Below, piece after piece: positions 33,321-43,916 of a stretch of DNA of 64,000 nt; position 1 is the first letter of the stretch; each line of letters begins with the position of its first letter. Made by a program: the position numbers and the translations under genes. The notes beneath the pieces are model-generated. The model was given only the letters and a program-made list of their open reading frames with translations. It was not told where the DNA came from and did no database searches. Origin of the DNA: Aminomonas paucivorans DSM 12260 (GTDB lineage: Bacteria; Synergistota; Synergistia; Synergistales; Synergistaceae); NCBI RefSeq assembly GCF_000165795.1, contig NZ_CM001022.1, forward strand, positions 1,178,001 to 1,242,000. Reading direction: 5' to 3'.

Positions 33321-34653
33321 GCTTCTGGAGCCTGCGGAGCAGGGAGAAACGGGAGATCCCCAGGATCCGGGCGGCCTGGGTGCGGTTCTGTCCCGCCGCC
33401 TCCAGGGCCTCCAGGAGGCAGCGCCGTTCCTGGGCCTCCAGGCGTTCCGGAAGAGGCAGGTCCGTCCCCTCCGGGGCGGGGAGATCCTCGGGCAGGCGTC
33501 CCAACATCTCCTCCGGCAGGTCCTTGAGGCGGACCAGGGGATCCGAGGGGTCCGCCAGGAGGGTCAGCCGCTCCATCAGGTTCTTCAGTTCCCGCACGTT
33601 TCCCGGCCAGGGGTAGGCCAGGAAGAGGTCCTCCACCTCCGGGGAGAGGTGCTTGGGGATCCGTCCCCGTTTGGCGGCGAAGAACTCCAGGAAGAACCCC
33701 GCCAGCTCCAGGACATCCCGCCCCCGCTCCCGCAAGGGAGGGATGGTCAGGGGCAACATGGAGATGCGGTAGAACAGGTCCTTGCGGAAGCTCCCCCGGG
33801 CCACCGCCTCTGCCAGGTCCACGCAGGTGGCGCAGACCACGTTGAGGGACACGGTGCGCTCCCCCGATCCACCCAGGGGGCGCAGGGCCCGGGTGTCCAG
33901 GAAGCGCAGCAGTTTCCCTTGAAGGGAGGGGGGCAGGTCCCCGATCTCGTCCAGGAAGAGGGTTCCCCGGTCCGCCAGCTCGATGAGCCCCTGCCGGTCC
34001 CCCGTGGCCCCCGTGTAGGCCCCCTTGCGGTGCCCGAAGAGCTCCGATTCCAACAGGGTCTCGGGGATGGCGGCGCAGTTGAGGGGAACGAACTGCCCCC
34101 CGCCTCCCGTCACCTCGTGGAGCAGTCGGGCCACCACCTCCTTCCCCGAGCCGCTCTCCCCCAAAAGCAGCAGGTTCAGGTCCGTCTGCCCCGTCAGGCG
34201 GGAGAGGGTCTCCTGGAGGGGGCGCAGGGCGGGGGAGGACCCCACCAGGGGGGCGGGACGGCAGCGGGCCCGGTCCCGGGCCTGGCGCAGGAGTACCAGA
34301 GAGTCCCGGGCCTTGGCCACCATGCGGCGCACCGCCTCCAGGGAGAAGGGCTTGTCCAGGTAGTCGAAGGCCCCTTGGCGGATGGCCCGGACGATGAGGG
34401 GGGATTCCCCGTAGGCGGTCATGAGGATCACCCGGGTCTCCGGGGCGGCCCGCAGCAGGGAGGGCAGCTCCTCCAGCCCCAGGCCGTCGGGAAGCCGCTG
34501 GTCCAACAGCACCAGGTCCGGCGCCTCCTGGCTCAGGTGGCGCCGCAGCTCCTCCAGGCGGGAGCACAGCCGTACCCCGTACCCCTCCGCTTCGAAAGCC
34601 TGCTTCAGCCCCTGGGAGAGGCGCGGCTCGTCGTCCACGATCCACAGGTTCAT
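33307..34653 (-). CDS. NtrC-family sigma-54-dependent response regulator
   Basis: A 448-residue activator with three domains. The receiver (residues 1-115) has DDEP, LLDQRLPDG with the phosphoacceptor Asp near 52, and K in DYLDKP. The AAA+ domain has Walker A GESGSGKE near 165 and the sigma-54 contact motif as GAYTGA. The C-terminal Fis-type helix-turn-helix reads NRTQAARILGISRFSLLRRLQ. It overlaps the kinase gene (ATGA) and rpoN. The target promoters are inferred to include 32005-32020. Confidence 0.93.
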   Translation of the reverse strand: MNLWIVDDEPRLSQGLKQAFEAEGYGVRLCSRLEELRRHLSQEAPDLVLLDQRLPDGLGLEELPSLLRAAPETRVILMTAYGESPLIVRAIRQGAFDYLDKPFSLEAVRRMVAKARDSLVLLRQARDRARCRPAPLVGSSPALRPLQETLSRLTGQTDLNLLLLGESGSGKEVVARLLHEVTGGGGQFVPLNCAAIPETLLESELFGHRKGAYTGATGDRQGLIELADRGTLFLDEIGDLPPSLQGKLLRFLDTRALRPLGGSGERTVSLNVVCATCVDLAEAVARGSFRKDLFYRISMLPLTIPPLRERGRDVLELAGFFLEFFAAKRGRIPKHLSPEVEDLFLAYPWPGNVRELKNLMERLTLLADPSDPLVRLKDLPEEMLGRLPEDLPAPEGTDLPLPERLEAQERRCLLEALEAAGQNRTQAARILGISRFSLLRRLQKHDLA

Positions 34654-35924
34654 GAGAGTCCATCCCCTTCCTCGTGGGGTTCCTCCTGCCGGGGCAGGAT
34701 CAGGATGAACCGGGTCCCCCCGGGGGAGGTCCGGCAGCTCAGGTTTCCTCCATGATCCTGGGCGATCCGCTGGGCGATGGAAAGCCCCAGTCCCGTCCCG
34801 TCCGGGCGGGTGGTGACGAAGGGCTCGAAGACCCGGTCCACCAGTTTCTCGGGGATCCCCTTCCCCGTGTCCTCCACGGCGAAGCGCAGCTCCTCCGGGG
34901 TCTCCTGCAGCTCCAGGGTCAGGGTCCCCCCTTCCTCCATGGCCTTCAGAGCGTTGAGCCCCAGGTTCAGCAGCAGCTGCCGAAGCTGGTCCTCATCTCC
35001 CCAGAAGGGGAGGGGAGCCGGTGGAGCCTCCAGGACCACCCGGACGTTGCCCCGGGAGCCCTGACTTCCCACCATCCGGGCGGTCCATTCCAGCAGGTCC
35101 CGGGGCTGGAGTCGCTCCCTCCGGGGAGGGCGCGGCCGGGCGAAGGCCAGGAACTGGTCCACCGTGCGCCCCAGCCGGTCCATCTCCACCCCCAGGGCCT
35201 CCAGGTGTCCCTCCAGTTCCGGACGGTCTCGGAGCCGGTCCGCCAGCAGGTCCAGGTGGATGCGCATGCTGGCCAGGGGGTTGCGGATCTCGTGGGCCAC
35301 CCCCGCCACCAGCTCCCCCAGGGCGGCCAGCCGGTCCATGCGGACGATCCGCCCCTGAACCCGGCGCCATCGTTCCATCTGTTCCGCCAGGTCGTTGAAC
35401 ACCCCCGTGACGTGGGACAGCTCGAAGGAGACCCCGCGGCCCAGGGGAAGCCGCACCGAGCGACCCCGGGCCAGCTGAGAACAGCCCCAGGAGAGGCGCC
35501 GCAGGGGGCGGGTGATGCCGTAGGCCAGAAACACGGCGATCTCCACCGAGGCCAGCAGGCCGATCATCCCCAGCACCAGGAGGTAGCGGTTTTCCTCCAC
35601 CAGCTCCGCGAAGAGGGCCTGACGGTTCAGGGTCAGCCCCCAGTCCTTCCCGTCGGCGGACCGAAGGATCCGGTCCACCGGCCCTTCCGCCAGGGGAGGG
35701 GTGGAGACCTTCCACGCCGGGCCCAGCCGGGACAGCCAGCCCTCCGCCGCTACGGAGGGCAGACGGGTCACCACCTCCCCCACCAGGTCCGAATCTCTCA
35801 GCGCCTGGGTGCGCAGGTCCCCGTAGCCCTGGTAGAACCGGGTCCCCAGGAGGAAGAGGGCCAGGCTCACCGCCAGGGCGGTGAGGATCCACTTCAGCAG
35901 CCCCTCCAGGGTCGGGGGGGTCAC
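34650..35924 (-). CDS. sensor histidine kinase, partner of the NtrC-type regulator
   Basis: A 424-residue membrane kinase. Two hydrophobic segments (about residues 9-28 and 125-150) flank an extracytoplasmic region of about 100 residues. A HAMP-like linker follows, then the H-box GELVAGVAHEIRNPLASMRI, an N-box NLGLNALKAMEEGG and G-boxes VEDTGKGIPE and GTGLGLSIAQRI. The GTG start overlaps the symporter stop (GTGA), and its end overlaps the regulator start. Sensor input may come from the symporter, as in CbrA. Confidence 0.92.
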   Translation of the reverse strand: MTPPTLEGLLKWILTALAVSLALFLLGTRFYQGYGDLRTQALRDSDLVGEVVTRLPSVAAEGWLSRLGPAWKVSTPPLAEGPVDRILRSADGKDWGLTLNRQALFAELVEENRYLLVLGMIGLLASVEIAVFLAYGITRPLRRLSWGCSQLARGRSVRLPLGRGVSFELSHVTGVFNDLAEQMERWRRVQGRIVRMDRLAALGELVAGVAHEIRNPLASMRIHLDLLADRLRDRPELEGHLEALGVEMDRLGRTVDQFLAFARPRPPRRERLQPRDLLEWTARMVGSQGSRGNVRVVLEAPPAPLPFWGDEDQLRQLLLNLGLNALKAMEEGGTLTLELQETPEELRFAVEDTGKGIPEKLVDRVFEPFVTTRPDGTGLGLSIAQRIAQDHGGNLSCRTSPGGTRFILILPRQEEPHEEGDGLS

Positions 35925-37315
35925 GATCTCGCCCTCCAAGAGAGGATCCAGAAGGCTCCTTCGAAGGCCAGGGCCACCAGCATGGAGGTTTCCGGCGTGA
36001 GGGGGGAGAGGGTGGAAAGGAGGGCGTGCACCCCCAGGGCGGAGGCCAACACGGCGAAGGTCTGCTTGGGAGCCATGCGTCGGGGCAGGTAGAGGGGGAA
36101 GAGGAAGCACACCGCCACCACCGTCCAGCTCATGCGCCCCAGGGCCAGGATCCCCGGAAGGGGGATCTGGCTCAGCACCAGGGACACCGTGGCGATGGCC
36201 ACGATGGCCAGGCGGTTTTGCAGAAGGAACCGATCCTCCCCGAAGGGGTCCTGCTCCGCAAGGGGCCTCTGGGGGAGCAGGTCGTGGCACAGGGAGCAGG
36301 CCGCCAGGAGGAGCTGGGAATTGGCGGTGCTCACCGCCGCCGCGAGAACCGCCACCAGCAGGGGCAGGGCTCCCCAGACGGGCAGGGTTCCGTCGAAGAG
36401 CCGCGCAAAGGCCGTCGGGTCCAGGGTCTGGGGGATGTGGGGGAAGGAAGCCCTCCCCACCAGCCCCAGGACGGTGAGGCACAGGTAGATCCACCCCAGA
36501 AAGAGGGGGGCGGCGCAGAGCATCCCCAGGGCATCCCGGGTGCGCCGCGCCGCCATGAGGCGCACCCCGTACTGGGGGTTCGCCGCTACCCCCAGACCCC
36601 AGGCCAGACCCAGGGTGAGGGTGGTGATCCCCTCCCTCCAGGAGCTCCAGGGGTTCAGAAGCTCCGGGGCCCGCACTGCCAGGACCCGGCAGGTCGCCAG
36701 GGGGGAGCCGTAGAGGTGGATCGCCGCCCCCGCCGCCAGGGTCACCCCCGCCAGGATGAGGCAGAGGTTCAGGGCGTCACTTCGCACCACCGAGGGGTAG
36801 CCCCCGAAGGTGGTGTACAGCACGAAGAGGTACACCAGCGCCGCGGCGGCGAACCCCAGGGGGAGCTGGAGCAGGTGGGCCGCCACGGCCCCGAAGGCCC
36901 GAAACTGGATCACCAGGTACAGGGTGTAGGCGAAGAGCAGCGCCCCTCCTCCCAGGCGGCGGAGGCGCTCGTCCCCGTATACCCGAGCGAGCCACTCCGG
37001 CAGGGAGAGGCATCGCACCCGACGAAGGCGGAAGACCAGCAGGGGCATGGGGACCAGTCCCAGGAGCCAGCCGTTCACGGAGCCCCCGAAGGCCCGGAAG
37101 CCGTCCTGCATCATCCAGAGGGTGAACCCCACCACCGAGGCGGCGCTCATCCAGGTGGCGCAGAAGGTGGCCAAGGACATCCACATCCCCGTGCGACGCC
37201 CCCCCAGGTAGAAGAGGCTTCGCGTCTCGTTCCACGCGAAGGCCTGCCCCGTGAGCAGCAGCAGCGCCAGGGTGTACCCCGCGAAGGCCCCCAGGTGAAG
37301 CAGCAGGGGGGGCAT
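35921..37315 (-). CDS. SSS-family sodium:solute symporter linked to the two-component system
   Basis: A 464-residue SSS-family membrane protein with about 13 hydrophobic segments. Family blocks are the YLGGRRTGMWMSLATFCATWMSAASVVGFTLWM region (TM1-TM2) and the later FHxxxLVAVLAAAVSTANSQLLLA block carrying the sodium-site pattern. It is followed, overlapping, by a histidine kinase gene, resembling a split CbrA, where an SSS transporter domain is fused to the kinase. It could carry or only sense its substrate. The ATG overlaps the stop of a 37-residue peptide gene. Confidence 0.85.
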   Translation of the reverse strand: MPPLLLHLGAFAGYTLALLLLTGQAFAWNETRSLFYLGGRRTGMWMSLATFCATWMSAASVVGFTLWMMQDGFRAFGGSVNGWLLGLVPMPLLVFRLRRVRCLSLPEWLARVYGDERLRRLGGGALLFAYTLYLVIQFRAFGAVAAHLLQLPLGFAAAALVYLFVLYTTFGGYPSVVRSDALNLCLILAGVTLAAGAAIHLYGSPLATCRVLAVRAPELLNPWSSWREGITTLTLGLAWGLGVAANPQYGVRLMAARRTRDALGMLCAAPLFLGWIYLCLTVLGLVGRASFPHIPQTLDPTAFARLFDGTLPVWGALPLLVAVLAAAVSTANSQLLLAACSLCHDLLPQRPLAEQDPFGEDRFLLQNRLAIVAIATVSLVLSQIPLPGILALGRMSWTVVAVCFLFPLYLPRRMAPKQTFAVLASALGVHALLSTLSPLTPETSMLVALAFEGAFWILSWRARS

Positions 37316-37428
37316 CAGGTTCTCCTCCGGAGGCGCCGGGCCCGGCAGACCCCCCAGACCGTCAGGGAGGGTCCCAGAAGGAGGAGGGCGAAGGCGGCCC
37401 AGTCGATCCAGCAGTTCGGCAGACCCAA
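37315..37428 (-). CDS. 37-residue membrane peptide, putative symporter small subunit
   Basis: A short frame ending TGA, overlapping the symporter ATG (TGATG). TTG 37428 is preceded by GAGGTGA at a 5-base gap; the peptide has a single hydrophobic segment (WAAFALLLLGPSLTVWGV) followed by a basic Arg-rich end. This is the layout of small subunits of some SSS and NSS symporters. It is too short for standard ORF calling. It is supported by its RBS, overlap and TM segment, but not by homology. Confidence 0.6.
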   Translation of the reverse strand: MGLPNCWIDWAAFALLLLGPSLTVWGVCRARRLRRRT

Positions 37429-37575
37429 GAAAATCACCTCGCAGTGCATCATACCCGACGGCCTGGGTGTTCGGTAGAATTGACGATGTCAGGATTCGTC
37501 AGATTCGTAGACTGGAGAACACGGAAGACCCGCCCCGGCGTCCCTGGCCGGAGGCCCCTTTTGGAGGTGAGGTTC

Positions 37576-39066
<1,491 letters not shown>

Positions 39067-39077
39067 GGGACGAAAAC

Positions 39078-39116
39078 GGGGAAGGGGGAGGGCCATGGCC
39101 CTCCCCCTTCCCTTGT
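39078..39116. terminator. terminator between htrA and the two-component pair
   Basis: 34-base perfect palindrome (39079-39112) built from GGGAAGGGGGAGGGCC and its complement, followed by TTGTC and preceded by AAAA. Likely bidirectional for the convergent genes. Confidence 0.75.
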
Positions 39117-39146
39117 CATGGATTGATTGCTTGTGATGGCGTCACC

Positions 39147-40307
39147 TCAGGCTTCCTCTTCCTCCTCCCCCGGGTCGGGCTGCATCAGGTTTTCCGTGTC
39201 CAGGGGGAAGCGGAGGGTGAAGCGGGAGCCCGAATCGGGGGCGGACCAGACCTCGATCTGCCCTTGGTGAAGCAGGGCGATGCGCCGGACCAAGGGAAGC
39301 CCCAGGCCGTAGCCCTGAGTGGCCCGGGCGGTGTCTCCCCTCCAGAAGGGTTGGAAGCACTTCTCCCGGGTCTCCGGATCCATCCCCTTGCCCCGGTCCC
39401 AGACCGTCAGGACGGCGGAACTCCCCTCCGCCCGGGTGGAGACCCCCAGCTCTCCCCCCTCGGGGCTGTATTTTGAGGCGTTCTCCAGCAGGTTGGCGCA
39501 CAGCCGGATCAGCAGGGTCTCCCGTCCCCGAAGGGGGGCGGACTCCAGGTCCTGTCGCAGCTTCTGGCCTCGGGAGGACAGGACAGGCAGGACCCCGTCA
39601 ACCGCCTCCTCCGCCACGATCAGGAGGTCCGTGGCCTCCGCGTCCTCCAGCCGCGCCAGGGCGTCCAGTCGCGCCAGGTCCAGGAGCCCCTTCACCATGC
39701 TCTGCATCAGGTCCGCCTGCTGGCCGATCTCCCGCAGGCGTTCCTGATAGTAGTCCTGGTCCCGCTCCTTCAGGAGGGCCACCTCCACCTTGCCCTTGAT
39801 CACCGCCAGAGGGGTGCGCAGCTCGTGGCTCACGTCGGAGGTGAACTGCTGCTTCACCTGGTTCATGGCGACCTGGAGCCGCATGAGGGATTGGCGGATC
39901 TGCTGGGTGACCTCGGTCATCTCCCGGTCCTCCGGGTTTTCCGGCAGGGGAAGCCCCAGATCGTCGGGGGAGAGGTGTTCCAGGGAGCGGATCAGGGTCT
40001 GGAAACGATCGTGGTTCCTGCGGGCCTCCCGGAAGTTGAAGAGGAAGACCAGGGGGGTGAGGAGCAGGCCGCTGACCAGTCCGGCCTCCACGAGGCCGGG
40101 CTGGGAGAAGGCGAAGATGACCACCTCCCGGGTGGCGGAGCGGGGCAGAAAGGAATTCTGCCCCCAGAAGAGGGATGCCAGGAGGACGAAGAGCACCCCG
40201 AACAAGAACAGCGCCGCCACCCACAAAGACGTCAGGGCCAGGGCGGCGCGTCCTTCTTCGGACAGGCGGAAGCCGACGGTTGCGGGCCGACCGGGACGGC
40301 GGGCCAC
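39147..40307 (-). CDS. sensor histidine kinase (EnvZ/PhoR class)
   Basis: A 386-residue kinase. Two hydrophobic segments (about residues 23-48 and 70-92) define a short external loop. The H-box is FTSDVSHELRTPLAVIKGKVEVAL, the N-box LLENASKYSP, and the G-boxes DRGKGMDPE and GYGLGLPLVRR. The start is GTG 40307. It lies 10 bases after the regulator gene, in one operon with it, and faces htrA. The signal is unknown. Confidence 0.93.
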   Translation of the reverse strand: MARRPGRPATVGFRLSEEGRAALALTSLWVAALFLFGVLFVLLASLFWGQNSFLPRSATREVVIFAFSQPGLVEAGLVSGLLLTPLVFLFNFREARRNHDRFQTLIRSLEHLSPDDLGLPLPENPEDREMTEVTQQIRQSLMRLQVAMNQVKQQFTSDVSHELRTPLAVIKGKVEVALLKERDQDYYQERLREIGQQADLMQSMVKGLLDLARLDALARLEDAEATDLLIVAEEAVDGVLPVLSSRGQKLRQDLESAPLRGRETLLIRLCANLLENASKYSPEGGELGVSTRAEGSSAVLTVWDRGKGMDPETREKCFQPFWRGDTARATQGYGLGLPLVRRIALLHQGQIEVWSAPDSGSRFTLRFPLDTENLMQPDPGEEEEEA

Positions 40308-40317
40308 GGAGTCTCTC

Positions 40318-40998
40318 TCAGTCGTAGTCGGGGCAGCTGACCTTGTAGCCCACTCCCCGGACGGTGACCACCACCACGTCCAGGTTGAAGGGGCGCAGCT
40401 TGTCCCTCAGGTACTTGACGTGCACGTCCACCACGTTGCTGGTGCCGTCGTACTCCTTCTGCCAGACGTGGGAGATGATCTTGTCCCGGGTGAACACCTG
40501 GTTCTCGTAGCGCATCAGGAGTTCCAGGATGTCGAACTCCCGGCGGCGCAGGGGCACCTTGGTCTCCCCCACGCAGCACTCCCGGGCCACGGGGTCCAGG
40601 GTCAGGGGGCCGCACTTCAGCAGGGGACGACGCTGTTCCGAATGGCGACGGATCAGGGCGTTGACCCGGGCCAGGAGTTCCTTGAAGTCGAAGGGCTTGA
40701 TGAGGTAGTCGTCCGCTCCCCGGTTGAGTCCCTCCACCCGGTCGTCCACCGCGTCCTTGGCGGTGAGCATGATCACCGGGGTGTCGTGCCCCTCCTCCCG
40801 GAAGCGGTCGATGAGTTCGAAACCGTCCATGCCGGGGAGCATCACGTCCAGGACGATGCAGTCGAACTCCCCGGAGCGGGCGCGATTGAGCCCCGTTTCC
40901 CCCTCGTAGGCGGCTTCCACGGCGTAGTCGTGTTCCTCGAAACCCTCCTGGAGCACCTGGACCAGATCGTGGTTGTCCTCGATCACCAACAGCTTCAT
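40318..40998 (-). CDS. OmpR/PhoB-family response regulator
   Basis: A 226-residue regulator. The receiver has EDNHD, LDVMLPGMDG with the phosphoacceptor Asp near 51, and K in YLIKPFD. The winged-helix C-terminal domain has RRREFDILELLMRYENQVFTRDKIISHVW and VVDVHVKYLRDKLRP, then VRGVGYKV. It is the first gene of the pair with the kinase at 39147. The 240 bases upstream separate it from divergent rpsO; a clear -35 is not seen for it. Confidence 0.94.
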   Translation of the reverse strand: MKLLVIEDNHDLVQVLQEGFEEHDYAVEAAYEGETGLNRARSGEFDCIVLDVMLPGMDGFELIDRFREEGHDTPVIMLTAKDAVDDRVEGLNRGADDYLIKPFDFKELLARVNALIRRHSEQRRPLLKCGPLTLDPVARECCVGETKVPLRRREFDILELLMRYENQVFTRDKIISHVWQKEYDGTSNVVDVHVKYLRDKLRPFNLDVVVVTVRGVGYKVSCPDYD

Positions 40999-41144
40999 TC
41001 CGTCCCCTCCTCCTCTAAAAGAAAGTGCGTTCGCAAAGTAGGCGATTAGGCGTTGTTCATTAACTTAACACGGAAGGTATCCCTTGTCGAGGGGGGGAAA
41101 AAGAGATTGTCCTCTTTTCTTTTCTCCCAAGGGGCGGGGCGCGA

Positions 41145-41173
41145 TTGAACCGTGGGCAGGAAGGAGGTATAGT
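41145..41173 (+). promoter_or_regulatory. strong sigma-70 promoter of rpsO
   Basis: TTGAAC (41145-41150), 17 bases, TATAGT (41168-41173), with a leader of about 70 bases before rpsO. Confidence 0.75.
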
Positions 41174-41247
41174 AGCCGAACCTCCTACGCGGATGAGCGC
41201 CTGGACGCCCACCTGGGTTCGAGGATTTTTTTCGAGGAGTGAAGGAC

Positions 41248-41514
41248 ATGATCGACAAGGAGATCAAACAGAAGGTCATCGAAGATTACAAGACCCACGG
41301 AGCGGACACGGGTTCCCCGGAGGTCCAGGTGGCCATCCTCACCTTCCGGATTCGGGAGCTGACGGACCACATGAGGGCCCACAAGAAGGACTTCCACTCC
41401 CGCAGGGGCCTTCTGATGATGGTGGGGCGGCGGCGCAAGCTCCTCCAGTACCTGAAGGACCGGGACTTCAACCGCTACCAGAGCCTGATCCAGAAGCTGG
41501 GACTGCGGCACTGA
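41248..41514 (+). CDS. rpsO: 30S ribosomal protein S15
   Basis: An 88-residue S15, a primary 16S rRNA binder. The [19 protein letters not shown] and [22 protein letters not shown] blocks are standard. ATG 41248 is chosen, as GGAG at 41236-41239 is 8 bases before it and the GTG 41239 overlaps that site. It has its own promoter and terminator, followed by pnp, the usual order. Confidence 0.95.
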   Translation: MIDKEIKQKVIEDYKTHGADTGSPEVQVAILTFRIRELTDHMRAHKKDFHSRRGLLMMVGRRRKLLQYLKDRDFNRYQSLIQKLGLRH

Positions 41515-41542
41515 CGAGTCGGTTCCCGAGGTTGCTTCCCGA

Positions 41543-41577
41543 GGCGAGGCCCGATTGGGTCTCGCCTTTTGTTTTGT
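41543..41577 (+). terminator. intrinsic terminator of rpsO
   Basis: GGCGAGGCCC (41543-41552), loop GATT, GGGTCTCGCC (41557-41566), then TTTTGTTTTGTG. Readthrough into pnp is possible, and a second promoter may lie just after it. Confidence 0.85.
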
Positions 41578-41640
41578 GTTTGTGCTATCCTCAGAAATTA
41601 GATGGACAAACGGACAAAAAAAGAGGAGGCAACAAGACAG

Positions 41641-43911
41641 ATGCCGCAGACATTCACGCTGGACCTGGCCGGGAGGACCCTGTCCTTCGAGACGGGGAAG
41701 ATGGCCAAACAGGCGAACGCTTCGGTGTTCGCCCGCTACGGGGAAACGGTGATCCTGGTGACCTCGGTGCTGGCCGAGAAGGCCCGGGAGGGGCTGGACT
41801 TCTTCCCCCTTCTGGTGGACTACGAGGAACGCTTCTACTCCGCGGGCAAGATCCCCGGCGGGTTCATCAAACGGGAGGGACGCCCCTCCGAGACCGCCAT
41901 CCTGAGCGGCCGCATGGTGGACCGCTCCATCCGCTCCCTCTTCCCGGACTACCTCCGCAACGACGTGCACGTGGTGGCCACGGTTCTCTCCGTGGACCAG
42001 CAGAACGCCCCCAACGTCCTGGCCATCAACGCCGCCTCCGCCGCCCTCGCCCTTTCCGACATCCCCTGGGAGGGGCCCATCGGGGCGGTGCGCATCGGCT
42101 GTCTGGACGGGAACCTGGTGGTGAACCCCACGGAGCAGGAAATCCCCTTGAGCACCCTGGACCTCCTGGTGGCGGGGCACGAGGGGGGCATCACCATGGT
42201 GGAGGCGGGGGCTCAGGAAGTGAGCGAGGCCCTGCTGGTGGACGCCCTGGAACTGGCCCATCGGGAGATCCGTCGCATCGTGGCTTTCATCCTGGAGATG
42301 CGGGCCGCCGCAGGCAAGCCCAAGAGGGACTTTCCCGCCCCGGCGCGGATTCCGGAGATCGATCAGTGGGTCCTGTCGGAACTGGACGGAGAGATCTACC
42401 AGGCCGTGCAGGTCCACGACAAAATGGAGCGGGCCGCGGCCCTCTCCAAAGTGTCCCAGAAGGCGGTCGAGCAGTTCGCCGAGGCCTACCCCAACGCCAA
42501 GGGCTACGTGGCGGGGGTGGTGGAGGAGCGGGTGAAGGACGGTCTGCGCCGCCTCCTCCTGGAGGAGGGGCGTCGGGCGGACGGTCGGAAGATGGACGAG
42601 CTTCGCCCCATCTGCTGCGAGACCGGTCTGCTGCCCAAGGCCCACGGGTCCGCCCTCTTCACCCGGGGGGAGACCCAGTCCCTGGCCGTCACCACCCTGG
42701 GCATGGTGGGGGAGGACGACCAGATCCTGGACGGGCTGAAGCACGACGAGCCCTCCAAGCGCTTCCTTCTGCACTACAACTTCCCCCCCTACTCCGTGGG
42801 AGAGGTGCGCCCCATGCGCGGCCCCGGACGGCGGGAGATCGGGCACGGTGCCCTGGCGGAACGGGCCCTGCGCCCCATGTTCCCCGACGAGGCGGCGTTC
42901 CCCTACGTGGTCCGGGTGGTTTCGGACATCCTGGAGTCCAACGGCTCCAGCTCCATGGCCAGCGTCTGCGGCGGCAGCCTCTCCATGATGGACGCGGGGG
43001 TTCCCCTGAAGAAGGCCGTGGCGGGGGTGGCCATGGGACTCGTCACCGACGGAAGTCGGGTGCGGATTCTCACGGACATCCAGGGGCTGGAGGACCACTA
43101 CGGAGACATGGACTTCAAGGTCACGGGCACCCGGGACGGGGTGACGGCCCTCCAGATGGACAACAAGGCCGGAGGCATCACTCGGGCCATCCTGGAGCAG
43201 GCCCTCTCCCAGGCCCGGGAGGGACGCATGAAGATCCTGGACATCATGGACGGGGCGCTTCAGACCCCTCGGGAGGAGATCTCCCCCAACGCCCCCCGCA
43301 TCCTCACCCTCACCATCGACCCGGAGAAGATCCGGGAGGTCATCGGCCCCGGCGGGAAGACCATCCGCTCCATCGTGGCCCAGACGGGAGCCAAGGTGGA
43401 CGTGGAGGACGACGGCCGCATCTACGTGGCGGCCCTCACCTACGAGGCGGCGAACCACGCCGTCAAGATCATCACGGACCTCACCCGGGAGGTGCAGGCC
43501 GGGGAGACCTTCCTCGGCACCGTCACCCGGATGCTCAGCTTCGGGGTCTTCGTGGAGGTCCTGCCCGGCAAGGAGGGGCTGCTCCACGTGAGCGAGGTGA
43601 GCACCTACCACATCCCCCGGCTGGAGGACGCCTTCTCCATCGGGGACCAGGTTCTGGTGGTGGTGAAGGAGATCGACGACATGAAGCGGGTCAACCTCTC
43701 CCGCCGTCGCCTCTTCGACCAGTACGACGCCCTGGCGGCCCAGGATCCCGCCTTTGCCGCCCAGATCGAGGTGGAGCGGCAGCGGGAGATCAAGTACGAG
43801 GCCATGAAGGGGGAGGCTCCCGCCCGGGGAGCCGGCGGCCCCCGTCGGGACGGAGACCGGCGGCCCGGCGATCGGGACCGGCGGGACCGGGACCGGCGTC
43901 CCCCCCGGTAG
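41641..43911 (+). CDS. pnp: polynucleotide phosphorylase
   Basis: A 756-residue PNPase, the phosphorolytic 3' exoribonuclease of the RNA degradosome. Two RNase PH domains are seen (FARYGETVILVTSVL in the first, ALFTRGETQSLAVTTLG in the second), then the KH loop VIGPGGKTIRSIV near 570 and an S1 domain GTVTRMLSFGVFVEVLPGKEGLLH. The C-terminus is an Arg/Asp/Gly-rich tail (DRRPGDRDRRDRDRR) of the kind found in Synergistota and others. GAGGAGGC sits 10 bases before ATG 41641; the earlier in-frame ATG at 41602 has no such site. Confidence 0.95.
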   Translation: MPQTFTLDLAGRTLSFETGKMAKQANASVFARYGETVILVTSVLAEKAREGLDFFPLLVDYEERFYSAGKIPGGFIKREGRPSETAILSGRMVDRSIRSLFPDYLRNDVHVVATVLSVDQQNAPNVLAINAASAALALSDIPWEGPIGAVRIGCLDGNLVVNPTEQEIPLSTLDLLVAGHEGGITMVEAGAQEVSEALLVDALELAHREIRRIVAFILEMRAAAGKPKRDFPAPARIPEIDQWVLSELDGEIYQAVQVHDKMERAAALSKVSQKAVEQFAEAYPNAKGYVAGVVEERVKDGLRRLLLEEGRRADGRKMDELRPICCETGLLPKAHGSALFTRGETQSLAVTTLGMVGEDDQILDGLKHDEPSKRFLLHYNFPPYSVGEVRPMRGPGRREIGHGALAERALRPMFPDEAAFPYVVRVVSDILESNGSSSMASVCGGSLSMMDAGVPLKKAVAGVAMGLVTDGSRVRILTDIQGLEDHYGDMDFKVTGTRDGVTALQMDNKAGGITRAILEQALSQAREGRMKILDIMDGALQTPREEISPNAPRILTLTIDPEKIREVIGPGGKTIRSIVAQTGAKVDVEDDGRIYVAALTYEAANHAVKIITDLTREVQAGETFLGTVTRMLSFGVFVEVLPGKEGLLHVSEVSTYHIPRLEDAFSIGDQVLVVVKEIDDMKRVNLSRRRLFDQYDALAAQDPAFAAQIEVERQREIKYEAMKGEAPARGAGGPRRDGDRRPGDRDRRDRDRRPPR

Positions 43912-43916
43912 AGGCG

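Noticed and set aside
43800-43911. Repeated GACCGGCGGGACC units at the pnp end as a repeat array or CRISPR
   Set aside because: They encode the RDRR-type tail of PNPase in frame; no spacers or constant repeat length.
41145-43916. Long plus-strand frame upstream of and joined to dut
   Set aside because: Shadow of rpsO and pnp in another frame; only the last 148 codons are a real gene.
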